The position numbers and the translations under genes were made by a program. Positions 10,830 to 23,177 of a stretch of DNA of 64,000 bases are shown here, piece by piece. This DNA comes from Amaranthus tricolor. Taxonomy: Eukaryota > Streptophyta > Magnoliopsida > Caryophyllales > Amaranthaceae. Position 1 is the first letter of the stretch; every line of letters starts with the position of its first letter. Location of the stretch: positions 14,750,227-14,814,226 of the forward strand of contig NC_080057.1 in assembly GCF_026212465.1 (NCBI RefSeq), in the 5' to 3' direction. Below the pieces are notes generated by a model that made no database searches, was not told the origin of the DNA, and saw nothing but the letters and a program-made list of their open reading frames with translations.

Positions 10830-11640
10830 TGCTGGATTATATCAGAATTAATGCTAACTTATATCAAACCTAATGTCAGCTTACATCAAACCTAATAACC
10901 ACTTATATCAGACTTCATTCCAATTTATATTAGATTGAATACCAACTTATATCAGACCTAATACCAACTTACAATAGATTTAAATCTAACTTACATTAGA
11001 CCTAATACCAACTTACAATAGATTTAAATCTAACTTACATTAGACCTAATGCCAGCTTACATCAACTTAATGTCAACGTATATCAAACTCAATGCTAATT
11101 TATATTAGACTTAAAATCCACTTATATCAGAATTAATGTCAACTTACATCAGACTAATGCAACTTATAATATAATGTCAACCTATAACATATATAATGTC
11201 AACTTATAATAAATATAATCCCAACTTACATCTGATTAAATGTCAATTTACATCAACTTAATGCCAACTTACATTGGACTTGATGCCTATTTATATTAGA
11301 CGTAAGATCGACTTAATACCCCTCTTATATCAGATTTAATGTCAACTTACATCGGACTAATGCCAATTTATATCAGTTATAATGTCAACCTATAACATAT
11401 ATAATGTTAACATACAACATAAACAATCCTATCTTATATCAAATTAAATGCCAATTTAAATAAGACCTAATGCCAACTTACATCATACTTAATGCCAATT
11501 TACATCAAACTCAATGTCAACTTATATTAAACTTAATACCCACTTATATCAAACTTAATACCGATTCAAATTAGATCTAATGCCAATTTACATTATAACT
11601 AATGCCAACTTAAATCATATCAAAAACACTATTACACACC
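10830..11640. repeat. Diverged 22 bp minisatellite, right block
   Basis: The same unit family as 9290-9870, with about 35 unit-lengths of CTTAATGCCAACTTACATCAGA-like sequence. Local duplications of several units are visible; the stretch around 10960-11005 recurs almost exactly at 11005-11050. The array ends gradually. Confidence 0.85.
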
Positions 11641-12530
11641 GAAAGATTGTAAGTTCATGACTTCATGTTCTAATCATATTCACATTTTCAGCGCAATTGA
11701 ACTACGAATAATTTTGTTTTAATCCTAACCATTCAGCAGTCCAAAACTTCAACTAAAAATCAAATTGAAAAATTGGGTTAAATTTAAAATTTGCATAACC
11801 TATAGAATTACACCATTAAATTCAACTAAAAATCAAATTGAAAAAATTGGGTTAAATTTAAATCCACCATGTACATCATAAATACCTTCCCAAACAATAA
11901 GTCATCAATTTATGAAGAAACAGAAAAGAAACTACCCAAATGCGAAAAAATAAATTTATGAAGAAACCGAGTGAAGAAATAAAAACAATTCGTTAATTTT
12001 TCAGTTAAATTAAGAAGAACAATTCAAAAAAGTTATTTCAAAAACATGAAAAAATAAGCCAAATGCTAATAATAATATAGAAAATAAATAAATTTCACAA
12101 TCTAAATACCTAAATAAATTAACAAAACTGACAGAGATTGTTATGAAGATTGATGAAAGAGAGGAATTTGAAATTGGTAGAGGCTAAAGATTGATGACCA
12201 TTGACAAAACTTAGAAAAGGGAAGCAAGATGAGAGAGGAATTCAAATGAAGAGTAAGAAAGGTCACTAAAGAATTCTAAGAGTTATTTTAGTTTAATGAT
12301 GAAACTAACATAAATAATGGGAATAGTTTCCCACTTATTTAATTAACCCAAATTAAAAAATTATATTTTTGCTTTACTTTTTGGCTAGGTCGGCCCATTT
12401 GAGGATAGTCTCTCAAAGAGACTGTCTTTCATGGGATTTTATATTTAAGATTTCTTCATTTCATTTAAAGGAAAGAAGTCATAAGGATAAGAAGCAAGGG
12501 AAAATGGGTATGAGCTTTCACGTGAAAACC
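11641..12530. other. AT-rich region with a short local duplication
   Basis: The approximately 40 bp segment TCAACTAAAAATCAAATTGA... occurs at 11751-11792 and again at 11822-11862. No gene is recognisable, and the open frame at 12369-12572 overlaps the next transposon and has no domain. Confidence 0.4.
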
Positions 12531-13504
12531 CGGAGTTGTTCAAAAGTTACCCGACCCGAAAATCCGATCTGAAACCGAAAGTAAACCGACCTGAAAATGT
12601 GTTCCTTTTTAGGTTTATCAAACCGACATTACCCGACCCGAAGCTATACCCGAATCGGTTGACAGCCGAAAATGGAAAAACTGAACCCGAGCTGTAACAG
12701 AATATTCTAACCGAACTGTTAACCGAGATAATCCGAACTTAATAATGACCGACCCGAGTCATATCCGACCCGAATCATAATCAAAACCGAACTCGATCCG
12801 GCTAAAACCGACTTAACCAGAACGAAGTTTTGATCGAACTGCTGTAAACGTGAACCAATTTTTTACATAGAAGTATGATTGACTCATATTTAATCATCTT
12901 ATTAGTTATTCTAATAAAGTCATAAATATTTTAATAAAATAAATTTTATAAATACATGGTTTCATATATTTAGAGTTAATAATCAAATCAATGGTCAATG
13001 TGTAATTAACTACTTTTAATCGAATTATATGAAAATTGATAGAACTTTATAATTTTAATTTCCGGTCAAAAAGTAAAATAATGATCCCTAATTGATTTGC
13101 ATTTTTACTATTTTTCTTTAAGTAAATGAACCTTATCATCAATTAAAAAATGATTAACAACTTAATCTGATACTAACTCGATCAATAGTAATTAGTAATT
13201 CACAATTCATAGCCGAATTCTACTTGAAAAATATCCGAACCCAATCTGTACCCGGTAAAACCAAACCAATTATTAACCGATGACAAACTGAGACCGATTG
13301 AAACTTGACACGAACTTCAACCGACACCGAACTTATGTTAACCCGATAGCTCGAATAACCGATTTTCGACCGAACTGTGACTAACCGACCCGACCCAAGT
13401 ATGACCCGTCGCAACACGCTTCGGAAATATAACCGATTCGAAAGACAACCGAATCGAATGACACCCGTCTAAAACCGACCCGATTACCCGAACGAACACC
13501 TTTA
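12531..13504 (+). mobile_element. CCGA-rich non-autonomous DNA element, 974 bp, perfect 8 bp target duplication
   Basis: Flanked by TGAAAACC on both sides (12523-12530 and 13505-13512). The ends are CGGAGTTGTTCA and, in reverse complement, TAAAGGTGTTCG, a weak terminal inverted repeat sharing TGTTC. Both ends are dense in ACCCGACCCGA/ACCGA-type motifs and the middle is AT-rich. The 8-bp duplication and GTGTTC ends fit the hAT superfamily. A second copy in inverted orientation starts at 63054. No protein is encoded. Confidence 0.7.
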
Positions 13505-14139
13505 TGAAAACCTATGGGTATCTTGTTCTTTTTGCTTTTTTTTAAATCCTAATCTTACTTATTATTAATATTATTATTTTAATATTATTATTAATATTAC
13601 TTCCTTTCTAATATTACTACTATTACCTGTTACTACTCTTATATACAAGAGAAAAAAATAAACTAATGATTGACCTTAATATTTAAAGAAAACTACTTTA
13701 TTTATTTATATTTTCTTAACTAAACTGTAATTTATTTTATATTGTATTAAATTTACTTTAATTTTGTTATAAAAAAAGAAATTCAAATATGAAATCTTTT
13801 ACCAATTATTTAAGGACAATAAAATAATTTCATCAAAATGAAATTTATCAAACTCAGTTTAAAAACGAAAATCGAGGTACTTAAAATTGCGCTTGTTACA
13901 ATAAGTTAGCATGTTAAGACACTAAGGGGTGTTTTGTATGAACTTTTAATACCAAGTAATGGGTTCAATTATCACTACCTGATATTATTTGTTTGGTATA
14001 TTATTAGGTTAACCCAATTCCTTTCTTGAGGGTAATAGATACCTTATTTTATTATCACCTATTTATGTAAAGTAATAAGTTCCCTTTATGTAGTTGTTGT
14101 CTTCCTTTCTGCATCAGAAGAACAAAAAGAAACAAAAAA
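13505..14139. other. AT-rich intergenic sequence
   Basis: No ORF of note. GGGGTGTTTTGTATGAAC near 13925 resembles a MITE end, but I found no matching right end. Confidence 0.4.
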
Positions 14140-15970
14140 TGGTTGCAAAATAGACTCCAAGGGGTTAAATAAATCGAAAAAAATGAGGATGGATAAGCTC
14201 ATTTGTGCCTTATGGCTAATAGTGATAAAACTTTGAGGAAGAAGACAACTCTAATGAGATATTAGATTTGTTTTTCAAACATGAATTGGTGAAAACTCTT
14301 TTCGATATGTTTCAAATTAAACAAATCTAAAAAGACGAAAAGAAAATATTAGAAGATGGGATATGTCACTATATCGATTGTTGTGAAAACCTTATAAAGA
14401 AAAGTAATGTGTTTATGATTGAAAAAATAAAAATTGAAGAGACTGAACTGAATATTAGTCAAATGAAACAACACAGTGAACTCCATAATATAAATTATGC
14501 TCTTGAATCTAAAATTAAGACTTTGAAATATGAGTTTGAGAAAAATCAACAAACCTTGAGTAAGTTGAATGATTCTAATATTAAGTTTGTTAAGATGTTA
14601 ACTTGTCAAAAACTATCAAATGATAAACATGGTATAGGTTTTAACAATGCTAGATTTAACTATAAGAGTCGTACCACCTTTATCAAAAGCTCAACTAAAT
14701 ATCGACATGAGCCCTCTTACTCTTATTGTTGCAAGGAAGGATATCCAAAGTTATTTTGTTTCTACAGACGTAAGGATAACTATATTATCAAGAACACCTT
14801 TCCTTTTGAGCTACGTGAACAGGTAAAGCAAATATGGGTTTCAAATGGGAGAAGACCAACTAATATGGTCCATCCCGAGTATGCCCCAAATGTGTAACTT
14901 TCTCCGCTAAGTAAGGTTGAGAAAGGTTAATTTTTTGTTTTGTAGGTAAAACAAAAAAGGATCTTGGATAGTGGATGTTCGAGGCATATGAGTTGTAAAG
15001 CTTCGTTATTTTCAGAAATAAAAGAAAAATGTAATGGTTTTCTCACTCTAGGCGACAAAGTTTCGAGTTTCTTAATGATTCTTTATGCAAGGAATTTTCT
15101 GAGATTATGTGTAAAGAGTTTGAAATGAACACGATGAGAGACTTGATATTCTTTCTTGGACTTTAAATAAAGCAAAAGAAGAATGGCATATTTATTTGTC
15201 AAAGTAAATATGTTAGAAATCTTTTAAAGAAGTATAATATGGACTAGTAATACTCCTATGAGTGCAACGATAAGCCTAGATCAAGATCTTAGTGGTAAGA
15301 ATGTTGATCAAACGTCTTATAGAGGTATGATAGGTTCATTATTATATCTTACAACTAGTCATGCAGATATAATGTTTAGTGTTTGCTTATGTGCTCGTTT
15401 TCAAGCTAACCCAAAAGAGTCTCATTTAGCAGCGATTAAAAGAATCGTTATATATCTACAAGGGACTAGACATTGGTCTATGGTACCCTAATAGTAGCAA
15501 TTTTTCTTTGCTTGGTTTTTCAAATATAGATTATGCGGGATATAAAGTGGATAGGAAGAGTACTTTAGGATCGTGTCAATTCTTGGGATCATCTTTGATC
15601 TCATGGCACTAAAATAAGCAAAACTTAGGAGCTTTGTGAACAGCCGTAGCCAAATAAATATCAGCTAGTGCATGTTACGCACAAATATTGTGGATTACAC
15701 AACAACTCTAAGATCTCGGAATCAATATTAAGGGCATACTAATTAAATGTGACAACACAAGTGCAATTTGTATAACTAAGAATCTTGTGCAACATTCACG
15801 TACCAAGCATATTGAGCTACGTTATCATTTCATACGTGATCATGTGGAGAAAGGTAATGTAGCTTTATCCTTTATTCATACGAAAAATCAACTTGCCGAT
15901 ATTTTTACAAAGCCTTAAAATCTAGATTGTTTTGCATATATACATATGGAACTTGGTATGTTAAGTGAAG
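14140..15970 (+). mobile_element. Copia retrotransposon remnant with internal deletion (gag end, protease, RT end, RNase H)
   Basis: A gag-like ORF at 14409-14897 includes a decayed zinc knuckle (SYCCKEGYPKLFC). Just downstream, about 14950-15060, lies a protease-like LDSGCSRHMSCKASLF peptide. It is followed almost directly (about 15094) by the last third of RVT_2 (KEFEMNTMRDLIFFLGL, QSKYVRNLLKKYNMD), then YRGMIGSLLYLT. The RNase H tail includes [20 protein letters not shown] and QLADIFTKP ending near 15918. Integrase and the front of RT are missing, so several kilobases were deleted between protease and RT. Multiple stops make it a pseudogene. Confidence 0.85.
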
Positions 15971-16485
15971 TTGCATGATCTTAGGAGGAGAAGTTAAATA
16001 GCATGCATGTATTTAGGGAGAGTAATTTTGGGTCATTACTCGAATATATTTACATGAATAATTTACATGAAAAATTTGTGTAATTAAATGTATGTAATAT
16101 TTACGTCACAATCTTTGTTGATTGTGATATTTTAAATGTATTTGAGAATTGAAATTTGATTTCAATTTCTTGGTACAATATTAGACATATATCTTTAAAT
16201 TTATAAAGAACACTTGATAATCTTGGTTAAATACTTGGAATTTATTTTTGTCTTCAAACTATTACAAACAAGTGGTTCATGAATTTGGTTCAATCCTAAT
16301 TATTTTTTTTGGATGACAATTACCACAATCATAATTGCTCTACTTCAAAATTCATTCCCTTACGCCAAAAATCAGATCAACTCTTCACATTTCTGATTTC
16401 CTTCCAACTTCATCATGTCATTCCCTATGTAGTTAATCACTACTTTATTGCCTTCACATCAAAGTGTACTATTTTTTATTTACCC
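15971..16485 (+). other. Copia downstream region and start of a LINE 5' leader
   Basis: The left part follows the Copia RNase H end and has no clear LTR. From about 16300 the sequence probably belongs to the 5' leader of the LINE that resumes at 18033, because the solo LTR between them has a precise target duplication. The 16309-16500 open frame crosses the LTR edge and is not a gene. Confidence 0.45.
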
Positions 16486-18027
16486 TGTTGGACCTCTTGA
16501 GTTTTGATGATGACTAAACTTTATTTAAACAAATATGTTTTAGAGATTATGTGCAGGTCGATATCCGGTCTTGATTATGATCGTTGATAGTACCAATGGC
16601 TTGGTCTATGGAAATGTACGTGTCAAAAGGATCCAAAAGATGTTAGAAGAAGTATATCGCTTGGGATGTAAAATGGAGACAGAAGGTCTACTGTTCCCAA
16701 GTTGGATGTTCTAACAAAAAATTGGAGACAGCGCACTGTTCCTGAACTGGAGTCAACTTACGTCCACTGAAAATTCTGATCATTATTTTTTAATTATTAT
16801 TTTTAGTTGATGTATTAATTAAAGTTAATTTGTTGCATTTATAAATTATTAAAGTTAATTGGCAAAGTATTTTCCAAAATGATTTTTCGTTTTTACTAAG
16901 CTTTATTTTAGGTTTTATATTTAGTGAATAATTAGATTGACTAAATATAGGTACAGCAGCTGAAAATAGGAAAAAGGGAACTGTGTAACCAGCCTGCCTA
17001 TTTTTAGTAAAAAGGGGAACAGTAACCGTCTTAGCTATTATTAGAATAACCGATCTTAAACTTAGTAAATAGGTAACCAACCCTAATATTAGTAAATAGC
17101 AACCGTCCCTATTATTAGCAAACCTTAACCGTATCTATATTTAGCTTAAAGTACCCGTGGTTATTATTGGAAAAAGGGAATTGCAGCTAATTTTAGTATA
17201 TGGGAACTGCTGCTAAAGAGAACAGTATCTATTATTAGTATCTGGGAGTAGCGGTTATTATTAAATAACCGTGGGATTGAATTTGTCAAGTTTAATACCT
17301 ATTTTAGAGACTAACCGTAAAATGACCTTGGATATTAAGATCCACATTATTTTCCTTATTATTTGGGATAAGGGAGTAATGGTTGGTTTCTTCCATTTTA
17401 TTAGGAAATTTAATTCTATAAATAAGCAATCTTTTCGGCTGTTCCCAAGTACATCAACGTATGAGCTTTCATCAATTCATGCGATATTTTTGGAATAATT
17501 ACAAGAAATATTTTGTTTTAAAATTTCTAATTAACTTACAATATTTTCTTGTGCAACTTATTCATTTTATTTTAGAGAATTTTATCCTTTTTGTAAGGGT
17601 TTTTGAGTGATATTTGTAATTAGACTTGGATGAGTCTAAAGGGGGAATTAGATAGCTTTTAGTGAAGCTAGTGAGGAGTTTAGCTTTTAGTGAAGCTAGG
17701 TTTGTTGCTTTGAGTGAAGCAATAGTAAAGAGAGTTTGGCCTAGTTGATGCGCTTCGAATGAAGTAAGGTGTTTAATGTAATTGTAACGAGTTGCCTTAA
17801 ACATAGTGGAGAATTTAGAAATCCTGTGGGGTCGTGGTTTTTCCTTCTAATTAGGCCTAGAAGGTTTCCACGTAAAAATCGTGTTGTCTCTTTCATTATT
17901 TCGCTCTAAGTTTAAGCTTTATTTATTTTATTTAATTCCGCAAAAATAGGGCAAAAACACTTAAACTTGTAACAACAACAATTCACCCTCCCTCTTGTTG
18001 CTGTTCTTGTTTCTGTCTAAATATACA
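16486..18027 (+). mobile_element. Solo LTR of a Copia-type element, 1542 bp, target duplication TACCC
   Basis: Begins TGTTGGACCTCTTGAG and ends ATATACA, flanked by TACCC at 16481-16485 and 18028-18032. Near the end it has the typical Copia LTR arrangement: TTTCCACGTAAAAATC, TTATTTAATTCCGC and the AACAATTCACCCTCCCTCTTG block. No primer site or internal region follows, so it arose by LTR-LTR recombination. It sits in the 5' leader of the LINE. Confidence 0.85.
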
Positions 18028-18032
18028 TACCC

Positions 18033-20935
18033 CATTGAACAGTCCCTTTCCACGTGCCTATTTTAGAAATTTATTTCTTGTTTCTCTCTCAAAGAACTCA
18101 ATTCGCTCTTCCGAATTTCTTCAAGCGTTCAAAAATGGCTCTAAAAGGAAACTCACTCGATCTTCAAAGAAAAAAGGAAAAGGCAGAATCGTCTGCAAAG
18201 TCTCCAAGCCTTGAAATGCCAGTACCTTCTATTCCCTCCCCACTTGCTGCCCATGATGTGCCCAAAACTTAGTTCAACAATCTCACGGCTTTTGGTAAGT
18301 GGATAGATATCTTTAAGTTTACATGAAACAATTGCTTTCACTAGTGAAGATGATGAATTAATTAGTGTCAAGGTAGCTTATGATTGGAAGCCAACCTTGT
18401 GCAACAAAATGCAAGCAATTAGGTCATGTGGCAAATACAAATGTCACTGGCGTTGTTCGCAAATGGATCCCTAAACCCACTCCCCCACAACACAATATAG
18501 ACAAAGAGGGCTTTCAATTGGTCAAAATCAAATCAAAAGGCAAAGCTCCTACTACGGAGGAAGATCACTACCCGATTACTTAGCACGAGAAATGGCTATG
18601 AGATACTTGCTGATCACGACGCTACAACACAAGAGGGAGAGATACAGACTTTGAACGAAACAGTGCTGGGGACTGCACCCTATTCACCAACATGAATAAC
18701 ATCCTGATCTGGAATGTAAGGGGGTTGAATAATGCTAGTAAATAGTCTACTATGGCTAAGTTGCTTGCCCATAATCATGTCCATCATTTTGCTCTCTTAG
18801 AAACAAAAGTATAACAAAACAAATATAGGTCTTTTGTATTAACGTTTGTGTCCTAGTTGGTGTTTCTCTAATAATATGCATTGGGATAAGAGCGGTTGAA
18901 TCATCATAGGTTGGAACCCTCTATCCATGCAAGTTAATATTAAGGTAATATTAAGGTCTGCTGCAATTAATTAATGTAGTTGGAGATGACTTCTGTTTTG
19001 AGCAGTGTCTTCCATTGTACCTTTCCATACGCTGTTATTGATAAAAAATTGAGAGTGAACTTGTTCAGTATGCTTGACTTGATTGCCAAGAATATCTCAG
19101 GCCCTTGGATGGTTGCAGGCGACTTCAACTGTGTTGCTAACCTCAATGAAAGACTAGGTTAAGTGTTCCGGCTCTCTAAAGTACGTCTTCTTAGAACTTG
19201 CATGGATACTAGTAAACTTCATGCTACGAAGAGTAATGGAAGCTAAGGTTATTTACCTGGAATAATAAACAATGAGGACGAAAGAGAGTCTTTAGCAAGA
19301 TCGATCGCACTTTATGCAACATCTTAGGATGAGTATCCTATTGCTGAAGCTTCTTTCCTCCTAGAAGGAGACTTTGATCACTCTTCAATGCTGATTCAGT
19401 TTTTTCCTCATTATATAAGTAAGAAATCTTTTAAATTCTTTAATTTTTGGACTAACAATCACAACTTCAAGATCACTTGGATCCAATATGGTGATGGAAT
19501 ACTAAACTATTTCACAACAGTATAAAGGAGAGAACGAACCACAATAGGATCAACCTGCTCACTTAGAATGGCAAAACTATTAGTGAACCTCATGATACTT
19601 ATAATGCTTTTATCTCTTTTTACTTTGACTTACTGTGTTGTAAATTAGAGAACAGGAGGAGAATTAAAATGCCTTTTATAAGAGTAGGTCCCACACTACA
19701 AGCTGATGTATCGTCCCTCTTAGATCTCTCCTTTGTTGCTGATGAGATGAAAAAAGCTTTGTGAAGTAATGATGATAATAAGTCGTCTTAGTCTGGATGA
19801 CTATAACTGTAAATTCTACAAGGAAGCTTGGTCTACTGTGGGTTAAGATGTGATAGAAGCTATACAATCTTTCTTTCAGAATGGTAAACTTCTCAAGACT
19901 TGGAATACTGTAGCAATTACCTTGATCCTTAAAGTCTACTACCCAACTCACCCAAGAAACTTTAGGCCCATCTCTTGTTGTCATATATTATATAAGTGCA
20001 TATCCATGCAGGTCTGCTCCCGTCTGAATAGGGTTCTTGGGAGTATTGTTAACAAAAATCATGGTGCCTTTGTGGCAGGGAGGCTTATCTCGCACAACAT
20101 TTTGCTGTGCCACGATTTCGTTAAGCATTATTCAAAAAAGAACTGCTATCCCAGCTGTATAATTAAGGTTGATTTGAGGAAGGCTTATGACACCATGGAA
20201 TGGGACTTCATTCATGATATGTTGATCGCTCTGAACTTTGCTCCTCACTTCAACAAGATTATCATGGTGTGCATCATATCAACCCAATACTCTGTGTTGA
20301 TCAATGACATCCCCTCTGAGATCTTCAAGCCTAAATGAGGCCTCAGACAAGGAGATCCTCTTTCATCTCTTCTCTTCGCTATAGGCATAGAGTATCTGTC
20401 AAGAATCCTCAGGGTAGCAAGGGATAATCAACATTTCAGCTTCCACCCTTAATGTAAGGGCCTCAAACTAAATCATTTGTGCTTCGCAGATGATCTTATG
20501 CTTTTGTACAAGGGTGAAGCAAAATTTGCTAAGCTTCTTTGTAAGAGCCGTAATATCTTCTCAGCAGCACCTAGACTCTATACAAATGCTTCCAAGTCAG
20601 CTCTATATTTGGCAGGGGTCCCGGAACCTGTTCAAATTCAAATTGCTCACGTGCTGGGTTTGCCACTTGGTAAACTCCCCTTTACATATCTAGGAGTGCT
20701 TCTCACCTCCAAACGCATCACTGGTGCGGATTGTGACCTGCTCATTGATAAGATGATAGCCAAAATTTGCTCTTTGAGCTCAAAGTTTCTCTCTTATACA
20801 ACAAGAGTTCAACTGGAATCTGTGGTCTTACAAAGCATCTGTACGTATTGATGCCAACTTTTCATACTGCCAAGATCAATCATCAAAAAGTCAATGCTAT
20901 TTGTAGAGCGTATGCTTGGCATGCGGACCCTAACA
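18033..20935 (+). mobile_element. LINE (L1-type) pseudogene: ORF1, endonuclease, reverse transcriptase
   Basis: ORF1 begins at about 18135 (MALKGNSLDLQ) and includes a decayed knuckle region (CKQLGHVANTN). The endonuclease starts near 18694 (NILIWNVRGLNNASK) and shows GDFNCVANLNERLG near 19120. The reverse transcriptase runs from about 19790 to 20850, with RPISCCHILYKCIS, a DLRKAYDTMEWDF block, RQGDPLS and the catalytic CFADDLMLLYKGE near 20486. Many stops and frameshifts are present. The element is cut off at about 20935 before the C-terminal zinc-finger region and runs into a (TTA)n tract. Confidence 0.9.
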
Positions 20936-20940
20936 TATAG

Positions 20941-20941
20941 C

Positions 20942-20986
<45 letters not shown>

Positions 20987-20987
20987 C

Positions 20988-21059
<72 letters not shown>

Positions 21060-21062
21060 GTT
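20941..21062. repeat. (ATT)n microsatellite
   Basis: About 120 bp of near-perfect ATT/TTA trinucleotides with a few interruptions, at the truncation point of the plus-strand LINE. Confidence 0.95.
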
Positions 21063-21090
21063 ATTCCATTAGTAATAATAATTATTATTA

Positions 21091-21540
21091 GGAAAAATTA
21101 CTTGGAATAATCCAACATTTTCATGATTTTCCTACAATAATCCGACCTATTGGTTAACAATGAATAATCCAAACTTTGAGGGGTATTTTCCTAGAGTAAA
21201 CCTAGTAAACGAATGATTTGCTATAACAAGTTTTATTTTTTTTTTTAAAAAAAAGATAAATTAAAATAAAATGTCGAAAAAAATATTAAAATAATATTTT
21301 TAAAAATTATAATTTTTTTAATTATTCAGCATTTTTTATGTAAATTTTCAAAATTTTTCTCCGATTTTAAATTAATTTTCAATTTACTTTTTTTGTGAAT
21401 TACCTACTATATCATATCAAAGGGATACCCAAGTTAACTCTAGAATAATACCCCCTAAAGTTGGAATTATTCATGGTTAATCAATAGGTGAGATTATTGT
21501 ACGAAAACCTGAAAATGTTGGATTATTCTAGGTATTTTTT
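21091..21540. mobile_element. MITE with long terminal inverted repeats of about 112 bp
   Basis: The left arm 21091-21205 (GGAAAAATTACTTGGAATAA...) is matched in reverse complement by the right arm 21429-21540, sharing AATAATCCAACATTTTCA and CCTATTG.TTAAC.ATGAAT blocks. The AT-rich centre is about 220 bp. Long TIRs without coding capacity suggest a Mutator-type MITE. Low-complexity flanks prevent a target duplication call. Confidence 0.75.
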
Positions 21541-21541
21541 T

Positions 21542-21587
<46 letters not shown>

Positions 21588-22650
21588 TTAATATTATTAA
21601 GAAATAAAGATTTTTCATTCACTAAGTATATACAACTAAATCGGGGAGACCTTTGTAACTTAATTGCATGAGTATGGAAACGAGGCCCATCTTCTATGAA
21701 GGGTTTTCTCGTTCTACTCTTCGGATGCATTAAAGACAGGAAGACCCTAAGAATACCAAAAATAGCTCTAAACGACAGAAGGAAGCTTTACATAAAAAGG
21801 CCTATACATCAGCTAGTAGACTAAAACCCAGGAATACAAACAAAGCAATGTATCAGGCCATCCATTGCGAACAGAACATTATAATACCATATTAGGCAAC
21901 AGACACTAGGCAGCAACAGCATCATGACAAGCTACTAATCCAGAATGAGGCATACAAACAGAAGCATACGAGTATAACAGCAGCTCTTGGATAACTAATC
22001 AGCCTGATAATCAGGCAGGAACTTTAGACCTGAATCTTTAGCAACTCTTCAACACAGCACAAACAGCAGATCAGTCATTTTTCAGACGTAGACCAAAGAG
22101 TTGGTAGGGGCAGTACAGTAGCCCTAGTACCTGTATCTAAGCAGGTTCAGTAGGTCAGCTCAACAAATTAGATGAAGAGGTATATGGAACATATGTAGTC
22201 TGTCCTCGATTTATCCTCGGATCTGTTAGGCTATAGATTTAGGGGTTTTAACCATCCCCTCTCAAACAGTGAGGTTTCTGCTCATCCAAATGGCATACAC
22301 TGTCGAAGCATAAATAGCTTTCATAATCTGTTGTTTAATCTTCTTGAGTTTGTACTTCCTAAAGTCCATCTTTGTGATGTGTTTAAATAAAATACCCATC
22401 TAGTTTTCAATGCCTTCAAGGCATCTCCGGCTAAACAGGCAAAAGGGACAGAGGTCGTCTCAGGATACCCCAACTTGCTAGAGGTTATCTTTTGTCCTTA
22501 GTTTTCCTAGAGCCATAAGCCAGCAACATAATCTAGCTCGTGCGATCAATAATCTATTCTAAACAAGATTCCTCCAGGTGACCTTTTGGTGCATATTGAA
22601 GGTCAGATGTAAATTTCTTTTATGGAGTACGAGTTCTGAAATATCCATTG
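21541..22650 (-). mobile_element. LINE (minus strand), 3' part: zinc-finger region, 3' UTR and A-rich tail
   Basis: On the minus strand, 22640-22380 reads FNMHQKVTWRNLV, then a stop, then LLIARARLCCWLMALGKLRT, which matches the zf-RVT region at the C-terminus of plant LINE polyproteins. The sequence then runs to a 3' end near 21600 (GAATGAAAAATCTTTATTTC) with an (AAAT)n-type tail at 21541-21583. The upstream part of the same LINE lies at 40643-42200, beyond the hAT insertion. Confidence 0.8.
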
Positions 22651-23177
22651 GTTCTGGATAGTGATGGCCACGGAGCGGGTTACCCGGAACTGAACTGGTC
22701 CCGAACTGCCTGAAAATCGTCTTGAAACCAGAAATATTCGCGACAGGTTCCGAATCTGCCCAAACCACGGAACCGTAAAACCGTCGGAAAAAGTTGTCGG
22801 AATTGTTAAACTGCCGGAAAAAACTGCCAGAATCGGACCAAAGAACCGCAGGCCGGTTCACCCGGACCACCGGTTCCAAGGAACCGCCCAAGAACCGGGA
22901 ATCGGACAAAACGGTTCACCCGGCCCAACGATTCCTTGGAACCAGAACCAGAACCGTGCGGTTCATCCGGCCCAGCGGTTTTTTAGAACCGGTCAAAAGT
23001 AGCCGTTACTAGTCGTTGGGATTTTTCTATATATACTCCACACTTTCAATCTTTTCATTTACAATTCATCTCTTCTCCTACTCTCTCTACTTAATTATGC
23101 AATTATTCTCTTAATTACATAATTAGTCTTTTAATTATTTATTTATTTCTTAATTATATTATTATTTCAATATTATC

